Shown: piece after piece, positions 9,273 to 17,187 of the stretch
How the letters are laid out: the number at the start of each line of letters is the position of its first letter
Position numbering within the stretch: position 1 is the stretch's first letter
NCBI GenBank assembly: GCA_021737405.1
Contig: JAIPEG010000005.1
Location: forward strand, 62,001 to 126,000
DNA from: Bacteriovoracaceae bacterium
GTDB taxonomy: Bacteria > Bdellovibrionota > Bacteriovoracia > Bacteriovoracales > Bacteriovoracaceae
Direction of reading: 5' to 3'
Length of the DNA: 64,000 nucleotides
Made by a program: the position numbers and the translations under genes
Notes under the pieces: model-generated
What the model was told of the DNA's origin: nothing
Databases searched by the model: none
The model's input: only the letters and a program-made list of their open reading frames with translations

Positions 9273-10351
9273 GTCCCACGAGTATTAGAGAAATAATTGG
9301 TGTCCAAGGTGATCAGGATATCGATCAACTCATTGGACTTGAGTCACCGACAGCTTGCGACTATGCGGATACAGAATCCTATAGTGACGGGTTTACGGGA
9401 GCCACTGCCCTCTTCACCGGCTATCAAGATTTTCTCTCTATTCATGATGATTTAATTAAACGAAATTTAACAAGTATAGGGGATTTAGGGGCCGGTAATT
9501 GTCGCTCTAAAATTCTCTTTGATTTTTTAAAGGCGCCTTTTCAAACCTTTGCCTATGAATTCGTACCTGAAAGAGTAACTGCTGCCATTAATTGCTATCA
9601 AAAATTATCTCTTAGTGACGTTGATACTATTATTCAAGCTGACCTAAAAACTCATGAACTCCCATTGCTTGATGCTTATTTTATCTACCTTCCCGTGGGA
9701 AAAACGTTAAAGAAAATCATTCAACAATTGAAAGTGCTCTCAACACAAAAACCGCTCACTCTTTATGTTATTGAATCCCATGGTGATCTCCTTAATTATC
9801 TAGAAGATCAACTATGCGCCTTAGAAAGGGTTGGTGAATTACCTCTAAAAGGAGTTCGTCATTATCCAAATATTGTCATCTATCACCTATTTGATAGTTC
9901 TGAACAAATTAAAAATGAACGGACTCTCCTCGTGAAATCAATTGAGGCCTTAAAGGATCACCAAGGCTTTAGTTTGAAGAACCTAAGGCCATGGCAAAAG
10001 TTTTATCTCTTTGACACTTATATGGAGTCTTTTAGTCTTCAGTTTCTCATCTCTGAGGAAGATAAATCATGGCTTGCCTCAATAGAAGATTGGCAATATG
10101 GAGTTCAAAGAGGAACCATTGAAACGAAACATCCTTTTCGTATTCACAATCTTGATCAAATCAACGCTATCGTTGAGCCACCTAAGAGTTGGCTAACCTA
10201 TGTGGATGAGAGAAGAGATACCTTTCAGCCTCCCCTAAGCACGATCAGAAAAATTCTCATCTCCCCAGAAGCCGCAATTGAAAGGGCCAATGGTGCCTTA
10301 GAGCCTGTAAGCGAATTATGGCCAGAGCTTGAATTTCCTGAGCTTTTTTAA
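9260..10351 (+). CDS. Putative class I SAM-dependent methyltransferase
   Basis: 363 residues. A glycine-rich motif I (IGDLGAGNCRSKI, about residues 73-85) followed by an acidic strand end (AYEFVPERV) indicates a Rossmann methyltransferase fold. The rest resembles nothing I can name; the C-terminal 140 residues carry no known motif. It does not look like MenG/UbiE, the menaquinone methylase. The ATG lies inside the end of menB, so expression is probably coupled to it. The methyl acceptor is unknown. Confidence 0.6.
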   Translation: MALLSPTSIREIIGVQGDQDIDQLIGLESPTACDYADTESYSDGFTGATALFTGYQDFLSIHDDLIKRNLTSIGDLGAGNCRSKILFDFLKAPFQTFAYEFVPERVTAAINCYQKLSLSDVDTIIQADLKTHELPLLDAYFIYLPVGKTLKKIIQQLKVLSTQKPLTLYVIESHGDLLNYLEDQLCALERVGELPLKGVRHYPNIVIYHLFDSSEQIKNERTLLVKSIEALKDHQGFSLKNLRPWQKFYLFDTYMESFSLQFLISEEDKSWLASIEDWQYGVQRGTIETKHPFRIHNLDQINAIVEPPKSWLTYVDERRDTFQPPLSTIRKILISPEAAIERANGALEPVSELWPELEFPELF

Positions 10352-10369
10352 AAAGAGAAGTCCTCAGAA

Positions 10370-10393
10370 GCTGGACAAGCGAACTTGCCCAGC
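10370..10393. other. Hairpin with CGAA tetraloop
   Basis: GCTGGACAAG-CGAA-CTTGCCCAGC folds into nine base pairs with one A/C mismatch and a four-base loop. It lies just after the methyltransferase stop. No T-run follows on the plus strand. On the minus strand a T-rich stretch lies about 20 bases beyond. It could be part of a 3' structure or a small RNA. Confidence 0.4.
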
Positions 10394-10419
10394 CTCATCA
10401 TCGGAGTATGTGGAGGAGA

Positions 10420-10455
10420 AAAAAACTAACTAAAGAAGAGGGAGAACTTCTTTAG
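10420..10455 (-). terminator. Rho-independent terminator of the 10468-10761 gene
   Basis: CTAAAGAAG (10430-10438) and CTTCTTTAG (10447-10455) form a perfect 9-bp stem around an 8-base loop. Read on the minus strand it is followed by TTAGTTTTTTTC. It lies 12 bases past the stop of the minus-strand gene. A second imperfect hairpin (GGAGGAC/GTCCTCC) overlaps that stop codon. Confidence 0.7.
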
Positions 10456-10467
10456 CTAGAGGAGGAC

Positions 10468-10761
10468 TTAAATATAGTTAGGTCCTCCATGATCAAATCC
10501 TTGGCCATCATTCGATGGAACGGAGATCTTGAAGGACCTATATTCTCTCTCATCACTCATTCTTTGCAGGACAGAATGAGCAAAAGTTGATTTGAAATTT
10601 GTGGCACCGTGCGCCCGTAAAGGGAGGAAAGCAAGGCGAGAGTTGGAGTTGTGATAAAACCACAAAGTGATCATCATAAGAGCGGTCATTACGACCAAGA
10701 GTGAAATAAGAAGAGCATTTATCACAGTGCCACCTAGAGCTTCGATTGATCCAACTATCAA
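10468..10761 (-). CDS. Small membrane protein, unrecognised
   Basis: 97 residues from a TTG at 10761 that directly follows an in-frame TGA. A GTG within the same frame (residue 13, preceded by AGGTGG) is an alternative start. One strong transmembrane helix, INALLISLLVVMTALMMITLWF, is followed by a soluble basic tail ending GFDHGGPNYI. The layout recalls TadE/pseudopilin-like small proteins, but no motif proves it. An overlapping 70-residue frame from ATG 10765 lacks a comparable membrane segment and is less convincing. A convincing terminator follows the gene. Confidence 0.5.
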   Translation of the reverse strand: MIVGSIEALGGTVINALLISLLVVMTALMMITLWFYHNSNSRLAFLPLRAHGATNFKSTFAHSVLQRMSDEREYRSFKISVPSNDGQGFDHGGPNYI

Positions 10762-10806
10762 TCATTTCTTAAACCTAAGTTAATATATGCACCGAAAAGA
10801 ACAAGG

Positions 10807-10820
10807 TTCACTCAAGTGAA
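10807..10820. promoter_or_regulatory. Palindrome upstream of the small membrane protein gene
   Basis: TTCACT-CA-AGTGAA is a perfect inverted repeat with a 2-base centre, about 45 bases upstream of the minus-strand start at 10761 and abutting a TTGACA on the plus strand. It could be an operator. No regulator gene is adjacent. Confidence 0.3.
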
Positions 10821-10909
10821 TTGACAGAGACTTTACAATTAAAGGGTGTTGATTTTACTTAGCAGCAAGAGCACCGCATTAAAACACACATAAGATGAGA
10901 TTCTTTTAA

Positions 10910-11365
10910 CTATTTTTTACAGATGAAAGCAGGCCTTGAAACACTGACCTTCTCACACTGGCTCAGCCAATTGCCTGCCTTATAGTAGGCAAATCCAAAA
11001 AACCAGGTAACTTTCTTAGAATTCTTATTGAGAGAATAATAAGGAGGAAGAACTTCAGGTACTTGACCATCAACTTCATAGCACCAACCGTATGAGCGCA
11101 TTTCAAGTCTATTGATAATTTCGAGGGCCTCATCTCCAGTAGGTGTCCCCAGCATTGTATTAATGCCTAAATCGCTTCCAACATACTCAACACCTAATTT
11201 ATCCAATAGAGACGTTGTTAAAGAACCTACTTCTAAATACTCACCTTCTACTTTTTCTAAATACAAAGAGTGCCCAGTACAAACGTCTTGAATTTCAAAT
11301 TGAAGAGCGAGAGATTTATAAGGAAATAAAATAAGAACGAAAGTGAGGGAAATGATCTTTAACAT
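10910..11365 (-). CDS. Exported protein, possibly DUF4430-like
   Basis: 151 residues with a Sec signal peptide (about residues 1-20, ending KSLALQ). The mature part has paired cysteines (DVCTGH, YGWCYEV, SQCEKV, FICKK) and a segment YGWCYEVDGQVPEV followed by KKVTWFFGFAYY. This vaguely resembles the transcobalamin C-terminal-like DUF4430 fold; I would not rely on that. The protein is probably periplasmic with two disulfides. It lies downstream of the 66-residue gene on the same strand, separated by a terminator-like hairpin. Confidence 0.65.
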   Translation of the reverse strand: MLKIISLTFVLILFPYKSLALQFEIQDVCTGHSLYLEKVEGEYLEVGSLTTSLLDKLGVEYVGSDLGINTMLGTPTGDEALEIINRLEMRSYGWCYEVDGQVPEVLPPYYSLNKNSKKVTWFFGFAYYKAGNWLSQCEKVSVSRPAFICKK

Positions 11366-11383
11366 AAGCGCCTTGAAAATATC

Positions 11384-11410
11384 GCCCTCTCTTAGTTTAA
11401 AAGAGAGGGC
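11384..11410 (-). terminator. Terminator-like hairpin after the 66-residue protein gene
   Basis: GCCCTCTCTT and AAGAGAGGGC form a perfect 10-bp stem around a 7-base loop, 8 bases past the stop of the minus-strand gene at 11419. On the minus strand the stem is followed by GATATTTTC, a weak T-tract, so termination may be partial before the next gene. Confidence 0.55.
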
Positions 11411-11418
11411 TTTAAAAA

Positions 11419-11619
11419 TTACTCTTCAGTTGCAGGAGCTTCTTCAGCTACCGGCTCTTCTTTCTTTGCAGGCATGGCAACTTTAATGAGGCCTTCTCCA
11501 AGAAGTACTTTTACTTTGTCTTCTTTGTTGATCCATTTACCTTTGGCGTTTTTTACACCATAACGACCATTTCTCTTTTTAAGAATTGTGAATTCTTTTG
11601 TTTGCTTTACAACTTCCAT
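11419..11619 (-). CDS. Small basic/acidic-tailed protein, unrecognised
   Basis: 66 residues. The N-terminal 45 are lysine-rich with short beta-like strands (KEFTILKKRNGRYGVKNAKG). The last 15 are Glu/Ala/Pro-rich (KKEEPVAEEAPATEE), like the flexible acidic tails of histone-like or ribosome-associated proteins. AAAGGAG lies 5 nt before the ATG, an excellent ribosome site suggesting high expression. Function unknown; nucleic-acid binding is a guess from charge. Confidence 0.8.
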   Translation of the reverse strand: MEVVKQTKEFTILKKRNGRYGVKNAKGKWINKEDKVKVLLGEGLIKVAMPAKKEEPVAEEAPATEE

Positions 11620-11733
11620 GACATCTCCTTTTGACTGTAGTCACTACTCGTTAAGAATTAAGAATGCGGTAATATAAAGGCCTAGGATGAATAATTCAAG
11701 CCTTTTGTGGCGCGTCAGCAACAAGAATTGTGA

Positions 11734-11739
11734 TACAAT
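11734..11739 (+). promoter_or_regulatory. Extended -10 promoter upstream of the phosphodiesterase gene
   Basis: TGATACAAT is a TGn extended -10 element (TACAAT, one mismatch to TATAAT), 56 bases before ATG 11796. No good -35 is seen. The same 12-mer, TGTGATACAATT, recurs at 39294-39305 upstream of another gene. Confidence 0.45.
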
Positions 11740-11795
11740 TAATCAGAGTCTTGTGACCCAAGCTCCACCGAGAACCCTAAAAAGGTAAGAAAGGT

Positions 11796-12344
11796 ATGGG
11801 CAGATACTTTATTGGCATCCCTCTCCCACTAGAAGTGAAGAAAAAGCTTAAGGTCCAAAGTTGGCCCGGACTTAGCCGCTATAAGGATGAAAAGCTCGTT
11901 CCTCAGAATAACTGGCATATTACCCTCGCCTTTATTGGCCAATTGGATGAGGAAAAGCTTGAAGAACTCAAGAGCCTGCTTCAGGTTTTCACTTGGGGCG
12001 ATGCCTTTAAAGTCGGCATTCGCAATTTTGGAGCCTTCCCCTCTTTTGAGGAAGGACGGGTTTTATGGATGGGTTGTGAAAAAGGCCATGACAGTGTCAC
12101 CGTTTTGGCCAATAAAATCAGGCGCCAATTAGACGATTTAGAAATTTCCTATGACTCTAAACCTTTTGTCCCCCATATCACTTTAGCTCGTCTACGTTCT
12201 CCTAAAAACCTTTCTCGCTTAGCCGATAATGGAAAAATGAAACAAGAAGTTACTTTCAACGCTGAAGAAATTGTTCTCTTTGACTCAGAAAAAGAAAAAA
12301 CCCCATACGCTGTTGTTGAAAGAATAGCTCTTAATAGTTTATGA
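11796..12344 (+). CDS. thpR: RNA 2',3'-cyclic phosphodiesterase (2H family)
   Basis: 182 residues with the two H-x-T-x signatures of the 2H phosphoesterase family, HITLAFIGQL (about residue 42) and HITLARLR (about residue 126). MGRYFIGIPLP opens the protein as in LigT/ThpR. These enzymes hydrolyse 2',3'-cyclic ends on RNA and can join 2'-5' ends in vitro. TAAGAAAGG precedes the ATG. The next gene overlaps its stop (ATGA). Confidence 0.92.
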   Translation: MGRYFIGIPLPLEVKKKLKVQSWPGLSRYKDEKLVPQNNWHITLAFIGQLDEEKLEELKSLLQVFTWGDAFKVGIRNFGAFPSFEEGRVLWMGCEKGHDSVTVLANKIRRQLDDLEISYDSKPFVPHITLARLRSPKNLSRLADNGKMKQEVTFNAEEIVLFDSEKEKTPYAVVERIALNSL

Positions 12345-12973
12345 CCACTTTTTCTCAAACTCTTTCCCACTCTGTGGCCTGTGAACGCAATCAAGAACCA
12401 ATCAAAGATGTTCTTAAAAACGAAATCATATTTGGACAAAATTTTTTAGAAATAGGATTTGGTACGGCCCAACATGCTTTCTTCTTTTCAAGTTGTTTTC
12501 CTGATATCAGTTACTATGCTGCTGATCAGGAACAGGCTCATTTAAATTACCTGCAAAGAAAAATGGTTTTGGGAGCACCAGAGAACTTATTTGGTCCCTT
12601 TCAGTTTAAGGCCTCTGATAAAGGAGTTCTTCATAACCTCAACGACGAAAAATTTTCTCAGATTTATTCGGCCAATACTCTACACATTATGAGTTGGCCT
12701 GAGTGCCAGAGTTTTCTAAAATTTGCTGCGAACCTTTTAGAGGATCAGGGAAAACTTTTTCTCTATGGCCCCTTTAAATTCAACGGAGATTTCACGAGTG
12801 AAAGCAACGAAGCTTTTGATAAAAGTTTGCGCGCGAGAGACCCAAAAATGGGAATTCGCTCTTTTGAAGATGTAGAAAAATTGTTACTTGGTCAAAATCT
12901 CCATCAATCTAATGTTTATGATCTACCTGCTCATAATAACCTCTTAGTTTTTACCAAAAGGTCCATTGAATAG
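12341..12973 (+). CDS. DUF938-family SAM-dependent methyltransferase
   Basis: 210 residues. CERNQEPIKDVL, EIGFGTAQHAFFFS (motif I), ANTLHIMSWPE and YGPFKFNGDFTSESNEAFD are the hallmark blocks of DUF938. The last of these is followed by SLRARDPKMGIRSFEDV. The fold is a class I methyltransferase; the natural substrate of the family is not established. It overlaps the phosphodiesterase gene by four bases. A weak AGCCT/AGGCT hairpin follows the stop. Confidence 0.88.
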   Translation: MTTFSQTLSHSVACERNQEPIKDVLKNEIIFGQNFLEIGFGTAQHAFFFSSCFPDISYYAADQEQAHLNYLQRKMVLGAPENLFGPFQFKASDKGVLHNLNDEKFSQIYSANTLHIMSWPECQSFLKFAANLLEDQGKLFLYGPFKFNGDFTSESNEAFDKSLRARDPKMGIRSFEDVEKLLLGQNLHQSNVYDLPAHNNLLVFTKRSIE

Positions 12974-13055
12974 CCTATAAATAAGGCTCTAATTTCAATG
13001 GGTTATGCTTAAAAAAGTCCTCATTTTCCGACGAAATCAATCCGAAAAGACTATT

Positions 13056-15044
13056 GTGAAAAAATTATTCCTGCTCCTAGCTCTTTTTGGTGTTTCTCCC
13101 TTCTCGTTTTCTCAGAGTCAAAGAATGACTGAATCATTTGTCGATACCATCCTATCTTTGGGACAGAATAAGCAGCAGGTTGGCGCTCAAGATATTTACT
13201 GTCGAACTGGTTCAAGAGCTGAAAAGTCTGGTCCAGAATTTCCAGAACTCATCGATAGGTGCATGCAGGATATTTGCGGCACTCCTCAACAAAATCCGAC
13301 AACCACACTAACAGAGCATAATCTTAGTCAATTTATCCCAAAAAATATCGACTCCAGAATGAACTCCTTAAAAAGGGCCATTCAAAATGCTGTGGCCACA
13401 GAGGTTGATAGTAACTTTGATCATATATCGGCCGCAAGAAAGCTGATGGTTAATAATCAAATTAGAGTCAATCCACGAGATATGAGCTCTGGTGATTGGC
13501 AAAATATCCTTCATAAAGTTTATAGTCCATTTGTTCAGATGTACAAAGACAATGCTGCTAAAGATGGGGAGAGGTTTGAAGTTGCCATTGATCTTAAGGT
13601 TAAACAAAACATCAGCGAAGAGCATGGTTTAATCCTAAGAGACTTTGTTTCTCAACTTAAGAATCATGTGAATAATGGTCCTTGGTTTGTAAAAGTAAAA
13701 TATGGTGTTTTAACAATCGATGAGATTAAAAGAGAAATTAGAGCAAATTATCAAAAGATGCACGCAGATATGGAAGAGGCCATTGATAATGATACCACTT
13801 TTAGTTTATCAGCAATTTTTGGTACTCGTGAAGAAAGCAGACTTACAGAAGTTGAAGAGATGTTTAACAATTTAGACAATCTTGATACTAATGAACTTCA
13901 TCAGTTAAGCCGTGATTTGGTTGATGCACATGCTGAAATTACAGGCGATGATACAAACCTCAATGTTAGCTTTTGCACATCAGGTCCATGTGCAGGAGGA
14001 GTTCAAGAGTATTTAAATCAGATGGATATGGGGTCCATTATTAACAGAATTGAATCTCAAAATAATCCAAATATGGCGATCAATATCATTGATCAATGTC
14101 GATTCAAAGTGCTAGCTGATAATATTCTTACCCCTGACCCAAGTGCCATTTTAGAAGCTTTTCCTGAAGTTCTTAATAATTTTAATAGAAATGTTTTAAC
14201 CAATTACAGCGATCACTCAAAAGCGGCTTTTAACCGCATTGCTCAAGATGAACTAGAGATTAGGGCAGCAGAGCATAGGAGTAGCAACGTTCAAGAGGAT
14301 TTAACTCAAAATTTTGAAAATATTGCCCTTGAAAATGAAATTCTTAATGATCAACGAACATCTCTTAGCAGTTCAGACATTCTCTCTTGGATCTTCAAAA
14401 AAAATACCAACTCAACAGTTTCTTACGAAGAAAGTATTAATTGGGATGTGGATGCCTTTTCAAATATAAATCCTTGTCGAGGATCAAGACCTGATCTTGG
14501 TGGCGACATGTTTAGAGCGAATAAGGCAGGCTCAGGAAGAAGCCCTTATGAAATAAAGGTCTCTCCTCATACCTGTACTCACTTATCTTCGGGAAAGGGA
14601 ACATTGGCCCATGAAATGGGTCACTTCCTAAGCCGTCTTTTTTTGGATAACCGCTTAAGCCAACAGTCCTATGAAGACTATTCCCAAAAGCGAACTTGTG
14701 CTTCTTCTGCGTACAAGTTCCTAGAACCAATGCCACCTGGGATGAGTGGTACTCATGAACTTGATCATTTGAAAACAGAAGAGGACACAGCAGATCTCAT
14801 TGGCATTATGGCCATGAAAGATCAGGCGCAAAACTCTTCCCCATCAAGCTGTGCCTTACTAGTCCCCAATCAATACAATACAGGCTATGAGCATAGCAGT
14901 TTGATAGACTACGCAGGACAACACTCCACAGCTCCCTTAAGAGTTTTAACAGAATCAATTCATCAAAATCGTCCCATTAGCCCAAGCTGCAGAGAATTGA
15001 TCTTGGCCAATCGTGAAAATTTAAGGTTTGGGGCATGCTTCTAA
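13056..15044 (+). CDS. Exported gluzincin-like metalloprotease
   Basis: I start it at GTG 13056, because a clean Sec signal peptide (KKLFLLLALFGVSPFSFS) begins there. An in-frame ATG at 13005 would add 17 basic residues. The 662-residue protein has a HEMGH zinc motif (about residues 519-523, within TLAHEMGHF) and, 50 residues later, EEDTADLIG. This gives the E-x-x-x-D pattern of a gluzincin third ligand. About ten cysteines suggest a disulfide-rich periplasmic or secreted enzyme. The N-terminal 450 residues match nothing known to me. A small exported protein gene overlaps its end by 10 bases. Its substrate is unknown; a role in predation or envelope remodelling is only a guess. Confidence 0.75.
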   Translation: MKKLFLLLALFGVSPFSFSQSQRMTESFVDTILSLGQNKQQVGAQDIYCRTGSRAEKSGPEFPELIDRCMQDICGTPQQNPTTTLTEHNLSQFIPKNIDSRMNSLKRAIQNAVATEVDSNFDHISAARKLMVNNQIRVNPRDMSSGDWQNILHKVYSPFVQMYKDNAAKDGERFEVAIDLKVKQNISEEHGLILRDFVSQLKNHVNNGPWFVKVKYGVLTIDEIKREIRANYQKMHADMEEAIDNDTTFSLSAIFGTREESRLTEVEEMFNNLDNLDTNELHQLSRDLVDAHAEITGDDTNLNVSFCTSGPCAGGVQEYLNQMDMGSIINRIESQNNPNMAINIIDQCRFKVLADNILTPDPSAILEAFPEVLNNFNRNVLTNYSDHSKAAFNRIAQDELEIRAAEHRSSNVQEDLTQNFENIALENEILNDQRTSLSSSDILSWIFKKNTNSTVSYEESINWDVDAFSNINPCRGSRPDLGGDMFRANKAGSGRSPYEIKVSPHTCTHLSSGKGTLAHEMGHFLSRLFLDNRLSQQSYEDYSQKRTCASSAYKFLEPMPPGMSGTHELDHLKTEEDTADLIGIMAMKDQAQNSSPSSCALLVPNQYNTGYEHSSLIDYAGQHSTAPLRVLTESIHQNRPISPSCRELILANRENLRFGACF

Positions 15045-15421
15045 AGATTATAACGATATTCACTTTATTTATGGTTAGCATTAACGCTAAAGAGTTTTCT
15101 TATAGGTACGGTCAAAAATCTTACGTCGTGCAATATGATGAGGAAACACTTGGCCTCAAGAGTGTGGATATCAACTTAACGATTAAAGCGAGTAAGTGCT
15201 TTCAGAATCATTATAAAGACCTTTATCGTCAATTAAGTACCCTACTTAAAGAAAGCGTTATCCCAAGAAATGGCCAAGAAAAAGATATTCTCTTAAATTA
15301 TGAAAATAATGATTATCGACTTTCGAAAAACTCCACGATAGGCCAGAGAGTATTAGAAGTTCCTCGAAGCTTTATTCAATATAAACTCATGGAAAAAAAA
15401 CAATGTGGTCTTCAAAAGTAA
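15035..15421 (+). CDS. Small exported protein, unrecognised
   Basis: 128 residues with a Sec signal peptide (about residues 1-18, ending SINAK) and two cysteines (SKCFQ, QCGLQ). It starts 10 bases inside the protease gene, so translation is probably coupled. A partner, inhibitor or chaperone role for that protease is possible but unsupported by any motif. Confidence 0.7.
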   Translation: MLLKIITIFTLFMVSINAKEFSYRYGQKSYVVQYDEETLGLKSVDINLTIKASKCFQNHYKDLYRQLSTLLKESVIPRNGQEKDILLNYENNDYRLSKNSTIGQRVLEVPRSFIQYKLMEKKQCGLQK

Positions 15422-15443
15422 ATTAATAGATTATAATGGCCCC

Positions 15444-16292
15444 ATGGAAAAACTATTTACGATATTAAAACAACCCGGCTATACCCACGTCATCAGTACG
15501 TTAACTCTCATCCTTATTGTTTTAAGCGTCAGGGCCCTTCTTATGAAGAAGGTTCGAAAGACTGATTGGCGCACAGAAGACAAGAGAAAATGGTATGTGA
15601 CCATAAGAAACTGGTCCACGCTCACCCTTGTTTTTGGAGGACTTGGGATTTGGGGCACAGAAATCCAAACCTTTGCTTACTCAATTATCGCAATTACCGG
15701 TGCCCTCATCATTACGGGCAAAGAGTTAATACTTTGTTTTCACGGAGGGCTCCTGCGCGCCTTTAACAGTATGTATAAAGTCGGAGATCGTATTGAAATT
15801 GATGGCATTCGCGGTGATGTTATCGACACTAACCTAATGATTACTAAAATTTTAGAAATTGGTCCAAGCAATTTTACCCATCAATTCACAGGACGCTCCA
15901 TAACGATCCCCAATTCCCTTTTACTTTCGAAAGTTCTTATTAATGAATCTTTTATGCATAAGTATGTCCTTCACGTCTTTAAAGTCACTTTTAAGAGAGA
16001 AGAAAACTGGAAAGAAGCGGAATCATGCATGATGGAAGCTGCGAGAAAGGAATGCGCAAACTTCATGGAAAAGGCCCAAGAAAATATGGAAAAGCTCGCA
16101 CTTAGAGAAGGTATTGAAGTGCCTAGTGTCGAGCCAAGAATTACCTATAAGTTCTCATCAGCTAGTGATCTTGAAATGATCATTAGGGTTCCAGCTCCTG
16201 CCAGTAGAAAAGGAAATATTGAACAACATATCCTTAAGCGCTTTATGGCCATGTATCTCGTTGATAAATCTGAAAAAAACAAGCACTCATAA
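15444..16292 (+). CDS. MscS-family mechanosensitive channel
   Basis: I start it at ATG 15444. The frame is open from 15405, inside the preceding gene, but that extension adds no membrane segment. The 282-residue protein has three predicted transmembrane helices, the last being the pore helix region (IAITGALIITGKEL). These are followed by the MscS beta domain: FNSMYKVGDRIEIDGIRGDV and GRSITIPNSLLLSK. It lies in the inner membrane and probably releases osmolytes under hypo-osmotic stress. It sits tightly between the small exported protein and the RNA methylase genes. Confidence 0.9.
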   Translation: MEKLFTILKQPGYTHVISTLTLILIVLSVRALLMKKVRKTDWRTEDKRKWYVTIRNWSTLTLVFGGLGIWGTEIQTFAYSIIAITGALIITGKELILCFHGGLLRAFNSMYKVGDRIEIDGIRGDVIDTNLMITKILEIGPSNFTHQFTGRSITIPNSLLLSKVLINESFMHKYVLHVFKVTFKREENWKEAESCMMEAARKECANFMEKAQENMEKLALREGIEVPSVEPRITYKFSSASDLEMIIRVPAPASRKGNIEQHILKRFMAMYLVDKSEKNKHS

Positions 16293-16293
16293 A

Positions 16294-17187
16294 ATGGGAA
16301 AAAAGAAGTCAGGATCAGATCAATTTGATGAGTTTTACCAAGAGTTCTATCAAACGAGGTGGACGACATTAAAAGAGTCCCTTCTTAGCCCAAAATCTCA
16401 CGTCATCTTAAAGAACCCCTATCATCAAGGCGCTCTTGAAAATGTTTCCCCTTTTCATGATCTTCCGAACCTCTATGTTGGTAGTGAAGAGCTGCCTCAG
16501 CCTCAAGGAGAAGAACTTCTTCCCTATTATTTTCTAGATGGAGCCTCTGCTTTTGCACCTTTGGCCCTTGATATTAAGCCCGGTGATAAAGTTTTAGATT
16601 TATGTGCAGCCCCCGGTGGAAAAAGCTTAATTATGGCCTATGCCTTAAGAGGACACGGTCATCTTTCTGCCAATGACAAATCCGAGAACCGAAGATTTCG
16701 CCTTCAAAAAGTTCTAAGAAGCTTTCTTCCTCCTGAAATCTATAAAGACACCATTAGAATTACTGGTTTTGATGCTTCCTCTTGGTGCCTTTATGAATTG
16801 GAGGCCTACGATAAGATTCTCTTAGATGCTCCTTGTAGTTCAGAACGACATGTTCTTGATTCTCCAACACATCTCTTAGATTGGCGACCCGGTCGTACAA
16901 AGAGGCTTGCCGCCAATCAATGGACTATGCTCGCCTCGGCTTGGCTTGTTCTAAGATATGGGGGACGTTTGGTGTACTCAACATGCTCATTATCCCCATT
17001 AGAAAATGATGGCGTCGTTTCAAAGTTATTAAAAAAATTTGGCGAAGAAGTTCTGATTTCAAAACCAGAGATCCCAGGTGGTGAACCAACTGAATGGGGA
17101 ACCATTCTTCTTCCTGATAAATCAGGCCAGGGCCCTTTTTACTTGTCGATCATGGAAAAAGTTAAGACTTTAAGCGATAAATCATAA
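16294..17187 (+). CDS. RNA m5C methyltransferase, NSUN4-like
   Basis: The start at ATG 16294 lies one base after the MscS stop; an earlier in-frame ATG at 16219 would run through that gene. The 297 residues hold motif I VLDLCAAPGGKS, motif IV DAPCSSERHV and motif VI YSTCSLSPLEND, with the two catalytic cysteines. DAPCSSERH and the long spacing before the motif VI block look more like mitochondrial NSUN4 (DVPCTTDRH) than RsmB/RsmF. There is no NusB-like domain or PUA domain. It probably methylates a cytosine in rRNA. It overlaps the convergent FAN1 gene by 26 bases. Confidence 0.88.
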   Translation: MGKKKSGSDQFDEFYQEFYQTRWTTLKESLLSPKSHVILKNPYHQGALENVSPFHDLPNLYVGSEELPQPQGEELLPYYFLDGASAFAPLALDIKPGDKVLDLCAAPGGKSLIMAYALRGHGHLSANDKSENRRFRLQKVLRSFLPPEIYKDTIRITGFDASSWCLYELEAYDKILLDAPCSSERHVLDSPTHLLDWRPGRTKRLAANQWTMLASAWLVLRYGGRLVYSTCSLSPLENDGVVSKLLKKFGEEVLISKPEIPGGEPTEWGTILLPDKSGQGPFYLSIMEKVKTLSDKS

